From: DATKGL01 sp035510795
GTDB lineage: Bacteria; Patescibacteriota; Saccharimonadia; Saccharimonadales; UBA4665
Assembly (NCBI GenBank): GCA_035510795.1
Contig: DATKGL010000003.1
Coordinates: 1-33,920 of the forward strand
Direction: 5' to 3'
DNA: 33,920 nt
Shown here: one piece after another, positions 1 to 7,523 of the stretch
How the letters are laid out: each line of letters starts with the position of its first letter
Position numbering within the stretch: the first letter of the stretch is position 1
Translations under genes and position numbers: made by a program
The notes under the pieces: generated by a model
The model's input: the letters and a program-made list of their open reading frames with translations, nothing else
What the model was told of the DNA's origin: nothing
Database searches by the model: none

Positions 1-56
1 GGCAACTATATACTTGCAGCAAGTATCCCTTGAAAGCAAGTAATAATGTGATTGGA

Positions 57-485
57 CTATAAATTGTCTAATTTTTTTTGATAAATTTTTCTAATTGCTC
101 TAGCGGCCATGCTATTAATGTTGTTATCATCAAGCCAACTAACCGTTTGTTTTAAATCCCCCTCCATACCATTTCCACCAAAAATTAAACGGAGCGGAAT
201 ATCGGGATTTCTGGCGACAGTTTTAGTAAAAAAATTCCAAACTATATCTGGGTTTGCACAACTTGATACGAACCGCTCGCTAGATAAGCGAATTGGAAAT
301 GCATGATTATCAATATAGTCTGCTAGGACTTGATCGGATGCTTGATTAGCAAGACGGTCATTTATATTCTGGTTAAGTGAATCAGGGCTCGTTGTTAAGG
401 TGCCAGGTTCTCGAAACGGCCTTTCAGCTTCCGCCATTCGATTGGCTAAAGGAATGTCATTGATTTGGTGAACTTTGGGTAGCAT
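57..485 (-). CDS. Hypothetical protein, 142 aa
   Basis: I do not recognise this protein. It is soluble and lacks a signal peptide or membrane segment. The N-terminal half is rich in Asn, Asp and Pro and looks partly disordered; the last third (about residues 80-142) is mixed helix/strand with a basic C-terminus. The start is supported by a near-ideal promoter directly upstream: TTGATT (515-520, read on the minus strand), a 17-nt spacer, TATAAT (492-497), then 6 nt to the ATG. This geometry predicts a leaderless mRNA. The gene is monocistronic and diverges from the HdeD-like gene. Its A+T-rich composition resembles the accessory genes here more than the core genes. Function unknown. Confidence 0.55.
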   Translation of the reverse strand: MLPKVHQINDIPLANRMAEAERPFREPGTLTTSPDSLNQNINDRLANQASDQVLADYIDNHAFPIRLSSERFVSSCANPDIVWNFFTKTVARNPDIPLRLIFGGNGMEGDLKQTVSWLDDNNINSMAARAIRKIYQKKLDNL

Positions 486-520
486 AAATACATTATATAA
501 TATATTAGGGCATTAATCAA
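486..520 (-). promoter_or_regulatory. Leaderless promoter of the 57-485 gene
   Basis: Read on the minus strand: -35 TTGATT (515-520), 17-nt spacer, -10 TATAAT (492-497), then 6 nt before the ATG at 485. Transcription would start at or within a base or two of the A of the ATG, leaving no room for a ribosome binding site. Confidence 0.6.
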
Positions 521-640
521 TATCCGGCTTTTGTACGATAACTACCTACTTGTCTCAAGTACATAGTCAGGCGACGCCACAATATTGACAGAGTCCGAAC
601 TTAGGGAGATTATAAAGTTATAAATAAAGGAGTAGGTGTC

Positions 641-1186
641 ATGAGCACTAACGCACTCACCAAAGAAGTTTGGGGAGCTTGGCTAATGCGCGGTATCATT
701 ACCATACTATTTGGTATTGCCGTCGTTTTTTGGCCATCATTAACTATATTAATATTGGTCTATCTGTTCGGGTCTTTCGTCCTGGTCAGCGGAATCGTTA
801 CGGCGATGAGCGGGGTATGGGATTTCGAGCACAGTATGACCTGGTATCTGCCGGTCGCCCTCGGTCTATTTGAGCTTGGCGTCGGTATTTACTTGCTGCG
901 CCACACGTCGCTGGCTTTTGAAACGATCATTCTTCTGATCGGCTTTGTCTTAATTGCCCGGGGAGTTATCGATGGTGTCCGAGTCTTCGTTGAAAAGACC
1001 ACCAACACCAGCAAGATGTTTATGGCTTTGACTAGTCTGTTCGCAGTCGTAGTCGGCATCGTCATCCTGTTTCAGAAGGCAGTCCACGGAGTAGACTTCG
1101 TTTGGCTGCTCGGTCTGTACGCCATTGTGGCTGGTGCTATGCAGCTGTCCAATTCAGTTCATCTGCGCCACCTGATGGACAAATAA
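641..1186 (+). CDS. HdeD/DUF308 family membrane protein
   Basis: A 181-residue, almost wholly hydrophobic protein with about six transmembrane helices. The spacing of short helices with Gly-rich turns and the closing helix pair near residues 125-175 resemble the HdeD (DUF308) family. In enterobacteria HdeD is an inner-membrane protein linked to acid resistance; most members have no known activity, so only the membrane role is safe. A strong ribosome binding site (AAAGGAG) lies about 10 nt before the ATG, in contrast to the leaderless accessory genes nearby. A convincing hairpin terminator follows at 1202-1231, so the gene is a single transcription unit. Confidence 0.75.
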   Translation: MSTNALTKEVWGAWLMRGIITILFGIAVVFWPSLTILILVYLFGSFVLVSGIVTAMSGVWDFEHSMTWYLPVALGLFELGVGIYLLRHTSLAFETIILLIGFVLIARGVIDGVRVFVEKTTNTSKMFMALTSLFAVVVGIVILFQKAVHGVDFVWLLGLYAIVAGAMQLSNSVHLRHLMDK

Positions 1187-1201
1187 ACAGTTCATTCGCA
1201 G

Positions 1202-1233
1202 AAAATACCCCTGGCCGTTCAGGGGTATTTTTA
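1202..1233 (+). terminator. Rho-independent terminator after the HdeD-like gene
   Basis: A perfect 12-bp stem (1202-1213 with 1220-1231, core ACCCCTG/CAGGGGT) closes a 6-nt loop, and the 3' arm runs into TTTTT. The A-run on the 5' side would let it also work weakly on the other strand. Confidence 0.9.
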
Positions 1234-1250
1234 TTTGGCAGAGGTGAGCA

Positions 1251-1269
1251 GTTCCAATATGGAACTTTT
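1251..1269 (+). repeat. Short inverted repeat holding the TATGGAACTTTT motif
   Basis: GTTCC-AATAT-GGAAC (1251-1265) forms a 5-bp inverted repeat and runs into TTTT. The 12-mer TATGGAACTTTT (1258-1269) is identical to the one after repeat R1 at 8079-8090 and differs by one base from those at 8222 and 10218. It lies about 80 bp upstream of the AbrB-Doc pair. It could be a recombination arm like those in the tRNA-Ser island, or chance. Confidence 0.4.
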
Positions 1270-1315
1270 GATAGGATGTAGACTGCGACGATAAGGAAAT
1301 TCGCCAATTAACAGC

Positions 1316-1349
1316 TTGACAATAATTATAATATAATTATAATGATAGT
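1316..1349 (+). promoter_or_regulatory. Promoter and tandem operator of the AbrB-Doc pair
   Basis: Consensus -35 TTGACA (1316-1321) and -10 TATAAT (1338-1343) are separated by 16 nt, and the ATG follows 6 nt later, so the transcript should be leaderless. Two head-to-tail copies of the 11-mer ATAATTATAAT (1322-1343) fill the spacer and -10 box. Each contains the self-complementary octamer ATAATTAT, spaced one helical turn apart. This suits binding of a dimeric AbrB-type antitoxin and autorepression. Confidence 0.7.
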
Positions 1350-1568
1350 ATGATTGAAACTGTGCAAAAAATTATCCAAATTGGTTCGAGCGAAGGCGTG
1401 ACTTTATCAAAAAAGGATATTGCAAGACTCGGTGCTAAGCGTGGAGATATGCTTAAACTTAAAGTTGAACTCATTAAAGCACAAGATCAACACCAGAAAT
1501 TATTGCAAGAGTATGATGATTTTGTAAGTAAATATGGCCAAACCCTCAAAAATCTTTCAGAGAAATGA
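1350..1568 (+). CDS. AbrB/MazE-type antitoxin (partner of Doc)
   Basis: A 72-residue protein. Residues 5-40 fit the swapped-hairpin AbrB/MazE/SpoVT DNA-binding fold: a strand with IGSSEGVTLSKKDIARLG followed by GD and a short hydrophobic strand. Residues 42-72 form a charged helix (EYDDFVSKYG) of the kind that wraps and neutralises a Doc toxin. It overlaps the toxin gene by 4 bp (ATGA), giving translational coupling. It should bind the tandem repeats in its own promoter. Classic Doc partners are Phd proteins, so an AbrB-type partner is a recognised but less common pairing. Family call is good; operator binding is inferred. Confidence 0.8.
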   Translation: MIETVQKIIQIGSSEGVTLSKKDIARLGAKRGDMLKLKVELIKAQDQHQKLLQEYDDFVSKYGQTLKNLSEK

Positions 1569-1948
1569 AAGCTAACTATTTGACCCTGGAGGAGATTTTA
1601 CGTCTACATTTTCAAATAATTGAGGACTTTGGTGGAAGCCATGGCGTTAGAGATGAAGGCCGACTCAAGTCATTAGTCCAAGCTCCTAAACAGATATTGT
1701 ATGGCAAGGAGCAATACCCATCACTATATGAAAAAGCTGCAGTCTATTTAAGGAATACTATAGGTGATCATCCTTTTAATGACGGGAATAAGCGAACGGC
1801 TGTAATAGTTTCTGGAATCTTTTTATCTCGCAATGGCCATGCTCTGAATGCAAAGCCCAAAGAACTTGAGATTTTTGCTATTGAAATTGCAACGCAACAT
1901 TTGAAAATTGACAAGATTGCCGCTTGGCTTGATCTTCACTCCAATTAG
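1565..1948 (+). CDS. doc: Doc-type toxin (Fic fold)
   Basis: A 127-residue death-on-curing toxin. The core motif HPFNDGNKRTA (residues 69-79) has the Doc form, with Lys where AMP-transferring Fic enzymes have Gly-Arg. The N-terminal segment LTLEEILRLHFQII and the following DEGRLKSL block are typical of the family. Known Doc proteins phosphorylate EF-Tu and stop translation; His69 would be the catalytic base and the Asn/Lys/Arg residues would hold the nucleotide. Length matches the family (about 125 aa). It is translated from an ATGA overlap with the antitoxin. The gene appears intact. Confidence 0.88.
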   Translation: MKANYLTLEEILRLHFQIIEDFGGSHGVRDEGRLKSLVQAPKQILYGKEQYPSLYEKAAVYLRNTIGDHPFNDGNKRTAVIVSGIFLSRNGHALNAKPKELEIFAIEIATQHLKIDKIAAWLDLHSN

Positions 1949-2023
1949 CAGTTAGCTAATATTTTTAATTATAGCTTTCTATGGCAGGAGAAAGGTCAGT
2001 AAAATCATGCTAGAGTTATACTT

Positions 2024-2512
2024 ATGCATACCCGTTTAGATGAAGCTTTTAAAATCACCGTCATTCTAAAAGGACTGGATTCGCTGCTGGAAATTATTGG
2101 TGGTATATTTTTCCTGCTCATTCGCCCGGCTACCATCAGCCAGTGGGGACTCGACATCGCCCATCACTTATTCAACAATCAGACAGCCATTAGCTCCTAT
2201 CTTATTAACTCCACTCATAGTCTAGCTAAATCGACACTGCTGGGCGCGCTTTATCTGCTGATTCACGGTGTGGTCAAAGTCGTCTTGGTCATCTTAGTGC
2301 TAATGAACAAGTTGTGGGCCTATCCGATATTTATGGCCGTAATAATATTGTTCATCGGTTATCAAATATATAGTCTGGTTAACCATCTGAGCTTAGGTAT
2401 GAGTCTGCTAACAGTTTTTGACGTACTGGTCGTAGTGCTGACGTGGCTGGAATGGCAAAAACAGCTACGGCTAAGACAGGCGAACGATCCACTCGCCACT
2501 AAACAGCCTTAA
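2024..2512 (+). CDS. DUF2127-like membrane protein
   Basis: A 162-residue protein with four predicted membrane helices (about residues 10-35, 68-90, 97-117 and 122-142). The opening LDEAFKITVILKGLDSLLE and the HGVVKVVLV segment in helix two resemble DUF2127 proteins, small integral membrane proteins of unknown function. The C-terminus is short, basic and cytoplasmic (KQLRLRQ). A TATACT box ends one base before the ATG, too close to drive this start, so transcription probably begins further upstream (a TAAAAT lies near 2000). Same strand as the next two envelope genes. Confidence 0.65.
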   Translation: MHTRLDEAFKITVILKGLDSLLEIIGGIFFLLIRPATISQWGLDIAHHLFNNQTAISSYLINSTHSLAKSTLLGALYLLIHGVVKVVLVILVLMNKLWAYPIFMAVIILFIGYQIYSLVNHLSLGMSLLTVFDVLVVVLTWLEWQKQLRLRQANDPLATKQP

Positions 2513-2568
2513 GACCAGCTCAATATAAGTCAAATTGCCACCCTGGTCTGTGATAAGCTAAGTTTGGC

Positions 2569-3495
2569 ATGAGATTGGTCAAATTTATCCAACTGCAGCT
2601 TAGCAAAAAAAGTACCCGCATAGCTGTGGCCTCGGCTATTATCGTTATAACCATCGGGCTGTTCACGGCTTTCTTTGTTCACGACCCGCAGTATCTGCGC
2701 AGCCTAAAACACTTGTCGCCGATGACGGTGTTGCTTCTGATCGGTTTATATCTGCTGATGCTACTAGTACTGGCAGCGGTATATGCGGCCACGCTGGCAC
2801 TATGCAATAAAACAATACCGTTCCGCGAAAACATGGTACTGACGATGTACTCAACCCTGGCTAATTTTTTTGGACCGCTACAAAGCGGGCCAGGCGTGCG
2901 GGCCGTATATTTAAAAACTAAACACCAGGTTAGAATCCGCGACTACACTATGGCCTCATTGATTTATTATGGCTTTTTTGCGCTTATCAGCGCTGTTTTT
3001 CTGAGCATGGGGAGGCTTAGCTGGTGGCAGATAACATTAATGCTTTTTATTGTCGTCGGGCTGTCCAGTCTGATTATTTTCTGGTACCGCCGAATTGACC
3101 ACAAACGCCAGTCGCTGTCGCAGCTGAATCTAAAACCGGCCAATCTGGCTATTTTGCTGGCCGCCACTACCGCCCAGCTATTCCTTATCTCGCTGATATA
3201 TTTCATAGAGATTCACGTTATTAATCATCACGTTAGTTACCGTCAGGCAGTAGCTTACGCCGGAGCCGCTAACTTCGCCTTGTTTGTTTCGCTGACTCCA
3301 GGAGCAATTGGTATCCGCGAGTCATTCCTGCTGCTGTCGCGTCGAATCCACCGCATACCAACATCTGTTATCTTAACCAGCAGTCTGATCGATCGCGGTG
3401 TCTATATCATAGTGCTGGGATTGCTGTTTATTTTCGTACTGGTTTTTCATGCCCAGCAAAAATTCAAGCTGACCAGCTTTTGGCAAAGAAGTTAA
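2569..3495 (+). CDS. LPG-synthase-type membrane protein (flippase-like, YbhN/AglD family)
   Basis: A 308-residue integral membrane protein with about eight helices, matching the transmembrane domain of lysylphosphatidylglycerol synthase (MprF N-terminal domain, PF03706). Recognisable family blocks are the ANFFGPLQSGPGVRAVYLK segment after helix two and SLTPGAIGIRESFLLL near residue 245, both with conserved Gly and Arg. The soluble aminoacyl-transfer domain of MprF is absent, so it probably moves or positions a lipid-linked substrate across the membrane rather than modifying it. There is no clear ribosome binding site. It sits 57 bp after the DUF2127-like gene. Confidence 0.8.
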   Translation: MRLVKFIQLQLSKKSTRIAVASAIIVITIGLFTAFFVHDPQYLRSLKHLSPMTVLLLIGLYLLMLLVLAAVYAATLALCNKTIPFRENMVLTMYSTLANFFGPLQSGPGVRAVYLKTKHQVRIRDYTMASLIYYGFFALISAVFLSMGRLSWWQITLMLFIVVGLSSLIIFWYRRIDHKRQSLSQLNLKPANLAILLAATTAQLFLISLIYFIEIHVINHHVSYRQAVAYAGAANFALFVSLTPGAIGIRESFLLLSRRIHRIPTSVILTSSLIDRGVYIIVLGLLFIFVLVFHAQQKFKLTSFWQRS

Positions 3496-3537
3496 GCTAA
3501 TATTTGTTACAATAAGTTTGTCTAAAATTTAAATTAT

Positions 3538-4713
3538 ATGCATTTAATAGACCTTCTGATAATCATCTTCATAATCGTGTCGTTCGCCCGTGGTTTGGAA
3601 ATCGGGGCCGTCCGTCAAGTCTTTTCAACTGTCGGATTTTTCGGCGGCCTGCTGCTGGGTACCTGGTTAAGCCATTGGCTGATTCGTTATGCCCATACTA
3701 CCCAATCCCGGTCATGGGTAGCTCTGCTGTGCACGCTGACGGTGGCGCTGCTGCTGCTGGGGGCAGGTGAGTATGTCGGCCTGGTCCTAAAAGTTAGACT
3801 ATCTAGAAATCATGATGGTGATGTTATCGACCGGGTTATCGGCTCGGTTGTCGGTGTCGTTACACTGCTGGCCGCGGTTTGGCTGGCAGCCGCCATTTTA
3901 GTCCGCCTGCCTTATACCACCCTGCAAACAGACATCCGCAGCAGTTCGGTTATAAAGTTCATCGACCGGCACTTACCGTCAGCCCCCAACGTTATTGCTG
4001 ATTTGAGTCACGATATCGACCCCAACGGCTTTCCGATCGTCTTTAGCGGCCAAGAACCGGTACCGCTAAATCTAAATACGCCGACACCAACACCAATCCA
4101 ATTTGCCGGCGCCGTTAACGCCGATCAGGCATCAGTCGTAAAAATTGAAGGCATTGGCTGCGGCGGGATCGTCGAGGGTTCGGGTTTTGTTGTTAGCAGT
4201 GACCTGGTCGCCACAAACGCTCACGTCGTCGCCGGCATTGACAAGCCCTACGTAATTGACAGCAACGGCGAACACCGGGCGAGCGTTATCTGGTTTGACC
4301 CCAACCTAGACTTCGCCGTGTTGCAGGTTAATGATCTAGCCGGTAAGCCGCTGACTATTAACAGTTCAGCTATCGCTAACGGTACCAGCTCAGTAGTCAT
4401 GGGCTACCCGGGCGGCGGTGGCTTCACGGCCGATCCGGCAGTTGTGCTAGACCAGTTCTTAGCTGAAGGTAATAACATCTACGGCACGGGCAATACCCAG
4501 CGTCAGATTTACGAGATCAAAGCCACCGTTATCCCGGGCAACTCCGGCGGTCCGCTGGCAACTGCCAACGGTCAAGTTATCGGCATAGTCTTCGCTCAGT
4601 CGACAACCTATAACCAGGTCGGCTACGCCCTAACAATGAAACAAGTAGTCAGCGAACTTCACCAAGCCGAAGCTAATCCAGCCCCGGTTTCCACCGCCGC
4701 TTGCGCCCAATAA
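3538..4713 (+). CDS. CvpA-domain membrane serine protease (MarP-like)
   Basis: A 391-residue fusion. Residues 1-125 hold four hydrophobic helices of the CvpA (colicin V production) family; residues 190-385 are a trypsin-like protease. The triad is visible: His229 in ATNAHVV, Asp258 in NLDFAVL and Ser336 in PGNSGGP. This is the architecture of mycobacterial MarP (Rv3671c), a periplasmic protease needed for acid and oxidative stress survival. Cys208 and the Cys near the C-terminus (CAQ) might form a disulfide outside the membrane. A Pro/Thr linker (TPTPTP) joins the domains. A TACAAT box at 3507-3512 can serve as its promoter with a short leader. Confidence 0.87.
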   Translation: MHLIDLLIIIFIIVSFARGLEIGAVRQVFSTVGFFGGLLLGTWLSHWLIRYAHTTQSRSWVALLCTLTVALLLLGAGEYVGLVLKVRLSRNHDGDVIDRVIGSVVGVVTLLAAVWLAAAILVRLPYTTLQTDIRSSSVIKFIDRHLPSAPNVIADLSHDIDPNGFPIVFSGQEPVPLNLNTPTPTPIQFAGAVNADQASVVKIEGIGCGGIVEGSGFVVSSDLVATNAHVVAGIDKPYVIDSNGEHRASVIWFDPNLDFAVLQVNDLAGKPLTINSSAIANGTSSVVMGYPGGGGFTADPAVVLDQFLAEGNNIYGTGNTQRQIYEIKATVIPGNSGGPLATANGQVIGIVFAQSTTYNQVGYALTMKQVVSELHQAEANPAPVSTAACAQ

Positions 4714-4753
4714 TTATCATCGAGATTTCACTAAAACCGTTCTCATTAGTTAG

Positions 4754-5995
4754 CTATTGAAAGCGCAGCGCTTCAATCGGTGTTTTGCGGGCTGCTTTAG
4801 CAGCCGGTGCAATGCCAAAAATAATTCCGACTGTTAGCGATATTAGGGTTGCTCCGACCATTACTTTCCAGTCCAGCACCGGCTGGAGGTTAGTCAGGAC
4901 TCTGAGTACCGCATTAATTATCAACGAGACAATGACGCCAATCGCTCCGCCGATCAGGCTTAGCATAATGGCTTCCACTAAAAACTGGCCTAAGATTTGT
5001 TTACTGGTGGCGCCAACAGCTTTGCGGATGCCAATTTCGTGGGTCCGTTCAGTCACCGACAAAATCATAATATTCATAATACCAATGCCGCCAACCAGCA
5101 ATGATACGGCGGCAATGCCGGCAATTAGCTCAGTTAATAGGTTAAGGATGCCATTGGTGATGGTCAGGGTTTGGCTTTGCTTCAAGACGGTGAAGTTTTG
5201 CACGCCGCCATGAGCTGACAGCAGAGCGGCGTTGATTGCAGCCGCCAGCGCATTGGTTTGGTTGGGGTTAGCCGGTTTGACCAGAATTTCATAGATCGGC
5301 ACGCTGCCATTTTCAAACTGCGTCGCTAGCGAGAAGGGAATAAAAATTGCGTCATTAAAATCGGCGCTGATTGATAACGGCGGAGAATTAAAGCCGTTAA
5401 ACTCTCCCCGGACAGTAAAGGTTTGACCGGCAAAAGTATATGTTTGAGCTAGTGGAACTTGGCCAGGGAACAATCGGTTCGACACGCCCTGTCCCAGGAC
5501 GGCTACATTGCCGTCGCCGCTGTTGTCGTACATGCCGCCGTACTGCAGCGACTGGTTAAGCAGCTGGCCGATATTGTTAGTTGTAGCAATGACCAGCGGA
5601 TTAGACAATTTGACCGGCGATGCCGACACTGCGCCGGGAATAATCGTCAGTGGCGCCACCGGACCAACACCTTTGACCGATTCAATCGTCTGAATATCCT
5701 GATCAGTTAGCAGGCCGCTGGCATTTTGACCGGAAATGAGATTGAGATACTGAAGAGAGTCGGCCAAATCAACATCAGACGAGATGGTACCGGGCCGGAC
5801 CGTAATCAGATCCTTGCCCAGTCCGTTTACCTGATTGGTTACCTGATGCTTGATACCCTCGCCGATACTGACGATAGTAATTACCGAACTGATGGCAATT
5901 ATAACGCCGAGCACGGTCAAAAAACTGCGCCAGCGGGTTGAGCGCACCCGGTTTAGGGCAATGATAACATCAGCTTTGGATACAGCGCCGCTCAT
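4754..5995 (-). CDS. MacB/FtsX-type ABC transporter permease
   Basis: A 413-residue permease. An N-terminal membrane helix (about residues 22-44) is followed by a large extracytoplasmic MacB_PCD domain (about 50-265) and three C-terminal FtsX helices (about 283-310, 338-362 and 375-400). The NIMILSVTERTHEIGIRKAVGA motif that contacts the ATPase is intact, and the gene ends in the usual EALR region. Such proteins work as mechanotransmission dimers that export peptides, lipoproteins or antibiotics, or control cell-wall enzymes; the substrate cannot be told here. The ATG overlaps the stop of the ATPase gene by 4 bp, so both are translated together on the minus strand. Confidence 0.9.
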   Translation of the reverse strand: MSGAVSKADVIIALNRVRSTRWRSFLTVLGVIIAISSVITIVSIGEGIKHQVTNQVNGLGKDLITVRPGTISSDVDLADSLQYLNLISGQNASGLLTDQDIQTIESVKGVGPVAPLTIIPGAVSASPVKLSNPLVIATTNNIGQLLNQSLQYGGMYDNSGDGNVAVLGQGVSNRLFPGQVPLAQTYTFAGQTFTVRGEFNGFNSPPLSISADFNDAIFIPFSLATQFENGSVPIYEILVKPANPNQTNALAAAINAALLSAHGGVQNFTVLKQSQTLTITNGILNLLTELIAGIAAVSLLVGGIGIMNIMILSVTERTHEIGIRKAVGATSKQILGQFLVEAIMLSLIGGAIGVIVSLIINAVLRVLTNLQPVLDWKVMVGATLISLTVGIIFGIAPAAKAARKTPIEALRFQ

Positions 5996-6879
5996 TGCTT
6001 AACCTTTCGGCGTTGCTTAGCTTTCTTGGGCTTATGGACGTGTTTGACTTTTTTCTTGGGATGTCGCCGCGGTTTGGGAATAGTTTCACTGTCGGCTGTC
6101 AGATTCATTAATGCTGACACACCAGCCAAATCATCTTCTTCGGTTTTAGCCGTCAGCCGATACATTTCCCGGCGAGCTGTCGGAGCGACATCGCCAATAG
6201 TGGTTTGCTCATCTTGGATGATGGTGCCGTCATGCATATAGACAACTCGGGTGGCATAGCGGGTAATTTCCGGATTATGAGTAACCAGCAAGATGGTACG
6301 ACCGGATTTATGAATCTCGCTCAGCAGTTCCAGAATTACCCGGCTGGAAGCACTGTCTAAATTACCGGTCGGCTCATCGGCAATAATAATCCGCGGATTA
6401 TTTATCAGGGCCCGGGCAATAGCGACTGATTGGATCTGGCCGCCGCTAAGATGGCGCGGAAAGTAATACTCGCGTTCCTTTAGGCCGACCCGCTCCAGCA
6501 TCTCGCTGGCGGCTTTTAGACGCCGGACATAACTAACACCCCGGTAGAATAACGGCAAAGCAACGTTCTCAATCACAGTCAGGTTAGGCAAGAGGTTATA
6601 GAACTGGAAAATAAAGCCGACTTCATCGCGGCGGATTTTGGCTAAACGGTTGGGGCTGAGTTTGGCTGATGAGCGGCTTCTAAGGTTATAGACACCGCTG
6701 GTCGGACTATCGAGCATGCCGATAATATTCATCAGCGTCGATTTGCCGCAGCCACTGGGACCCATGATAGCTACAAATTCGCCTTCTTCAATTGACAAAT
6801 TAACCTCGTCCAAAGCCAAAGTCGTGGCTTCGCCGAAACCATACAGTTTGCAAATATCGCGAATTTCTATCATTGCCAT
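5992..6879 (-). CDS. LolD/MacB-type ABC transporter ATP-binding protein
   Basis: A 295-residue ATPase with Walker A GPSGCGKST (40-48), Q-loop Q92, signature LSGGQ (144-148), Walker B IIIADEP (164-170) and an H-loop in LVTHNPE. The spacing and YNLLPNLTVIENV segment place it in the LolD/MacB/FtsE group. The signature continues IQSVAIARAL where QQRVAIARAL is usual, a mild departure. After the ATPase domain (about residue 225) there is an atypical tail of about 70 residues whose last 30 are almost only Lys, Arg, His and Pro. That tail may bind membrane phosphate groups or nucleic acid. It is the first gene of a two-gene operon with the permease. Confidence 0.9.
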   Translation of the reverse strand: MAMIEIRDICKLYGFGEATTLALDEVNLSIEEGEFVAIMGPSGCGKSTLMNIIGMLDSPTSGVYNLRSRSSAKLSPNRLAKIRRDEVGFIFQFYNLLPNLTVIENVALPLFYRGVSYVRRLKAASEMLERVGLKEREYYFPRHLSGGQIQSVAIARALINNPRIIIADEPTGNLDSASSRVILELLSEIHKSGRTILLVTHNPEITRYATRVVYMHDGTIIQDEQTTIGDVAPTARREMYRLTAKTEEDDLAGVSALMNLTADSETIPKPRRHPKKKVKHVHKPKKAKQRRKVKQ

Positions 6880-6959
6880 CGTAGCGATAGTTTAATCCTG
6901 TTATATATATGGTAGCAAGGTGTTTTTTGCTGTAAAATTTGCTTATAATAAAAAATCAT

Positions 6960-7050
6960 GGAGAGGTGGCCGAGTTGGTTTAAGGCGCACGCCTGGAAAG
7001 TGTGTTGAGCTGCAAGGTTCTCGCAGGTTCGAATCCTGTCCTCTCCGCCA
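6960..7050 (+). tRNA. tRNA-Ser (GGA)
   Basis: A complete 91-nt class II tRNA. Acceptor GGAGAGG (6960-6966) pairs perfectly with CCTCTCC (7040-7046), with discriminator G and an encoded CCA (7048-7050). The anticodon loop CTGGAAA gives anticodon GGA (6995-6997), reading UCU/UCC. A long variable arm and the TTCGAAT T-loop are present. A TATAAT box lies at 6944-6949. It forms the left boundary of the accessory island, and its own acceptor and T stems are fully paired, unlike tRNA-Ser(GCT). Confidence 0.97.
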
Positions 7051-7205
7051 TAGATGTTGATGTTTAATTACTAAAAGATGGAAAAATTATGCGGCCCAGG
7101 GACAACGAATTTATCTACACTGATGGGGTTGATTACGCTGAAACTTAAGCAAGATTATATCCTGAAATGGTTCGAGAACCTCACTTGGCCCTCCAATAAC
7201 ACTTG
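7051..7205 (+). pseudogene. Gene-poor stretch with a possible coding remnant
   Basis: There is no intact gene between tRNA-Ser(GGA) and the hairpin at 7206. From ATG 7089 one frame reads MRPRDNEFIYTDGVDYAET, meets TAA (7146-7148), and continues in frame as ARLYPEMVREPHLALQ to a second TAA at 7197. The protein-like composition across one stop suggests the decayed end of a gene, possibly residue of an earlier cassette. A different frame is open from 7078 to 7284, but its product is not protein-like and it runs through the hairpin and promoter. Confidence 0.25.
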
Positions 7206-7240
7206 TATTAAAACCCCTATGGTTAAGGGGGGTTTTAATA
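7206..7240 (+). terminator. Hairpin before the Phd-PIN operon
   Basis: A perfect 12-bp stem: 7206-7217 (TATTAAAACCCC) pairs with 7229-7240, with an 11-nt loop. The T-run lies inside the 3' arm, so it may terminate transcription from tRNA-Ser(GGA). It ends 5 nt before the -35 box of the next promoter and isolates the toxin-antitoxin module. Confidence 0.65.
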
Positions 7241-7245
7241 TACAC

Positions 7246-7280
7246 TTGACTAACTTAGTCCGTTTTGCTACTATAGACTT
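7246..7280 (+). promoter_or_regulatory. Leaderless promoter with GACT/AGTC operator
   Basis: -35 TTGACT (7246-7251), 17-nt spacer, -10 TACTAT (7269-7274), then 6 nt to the ATG at 7281. The inverted repeat GACT-AACTT-AGTC (7248-7260) overlaps the -35 box and spacer and is a plausible antitoxin operator. The promoter of the other Phd-PIN pair (21405) carries similar GACT/AGTC elements. Confidence 0.65.
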
Positions 7281-7520
7281 ATGAGCGATGTTATAAACGT
7301 ACATGACTTCAAAACGCATTACTCCAGATACCTTGAGGAGGCAGTCGGTGGTAAGGAAATACTACTGGGCAAACACGGTAAAGCAGTCGCTAAACTAGTG
7401 CCGCTACAGCAATCTAAAAATCCTCGCCTACCAGGGGCCCTCAAAGGCAAAGTTTGGGTCAGTGATGATTTTGACGAGCCAATGGTAGCACTATGGGATA
7501 GTGTCGGTAATAAAAAGTGA
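7281..7520 (+). CDS. Phd/YefM-type antitoxin
   Basis: A 79-residue antitoxin. The N-terminal half (INVHDFKTHYSRYLEEA, then GKHGKAVAKLVPL) is the Phd/YefM DNA-binding dimer fold; the C-terminal part (about residues 50-79, acidic with Trp and Asp-Glu-Pro) is the disordered toxin-wrapping tail. It should bind the PIN toxin encoded 3 nt downstream and repress the shared promoter as a complex. The start is fixed by the promoter, whose -10 ends 6 nt upstream, and by the family's usual length (75-85 aa). It is the first cargo after tRNA-Ser(GGA). Confidence 0.87.
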   Translation: MSDVINVHDFKTHYSRYLEEAVGGKEILLGKHGKAVAKLVPLQQSKNPRLPGALKGKVWVSDDFDEPMVALWDSVGNKK

Positions 7521-7523
7521 TTT

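Noticed and set aside
10..26. ATACTTG-CAG-CAAGTAT hairpin at the left edge as a terminator
   Set aside because: The stem is perfect but short (7 bp) and no T-run follows on either strand; no role can be supported.
7078..7284. 68-codon open frame between tRNA-Ser(GGA) and the antitoxin gene
   Set aside because: It runs through a perfect 12-bp hairpin and a near-consensus promoter, and its product is not protein-like.
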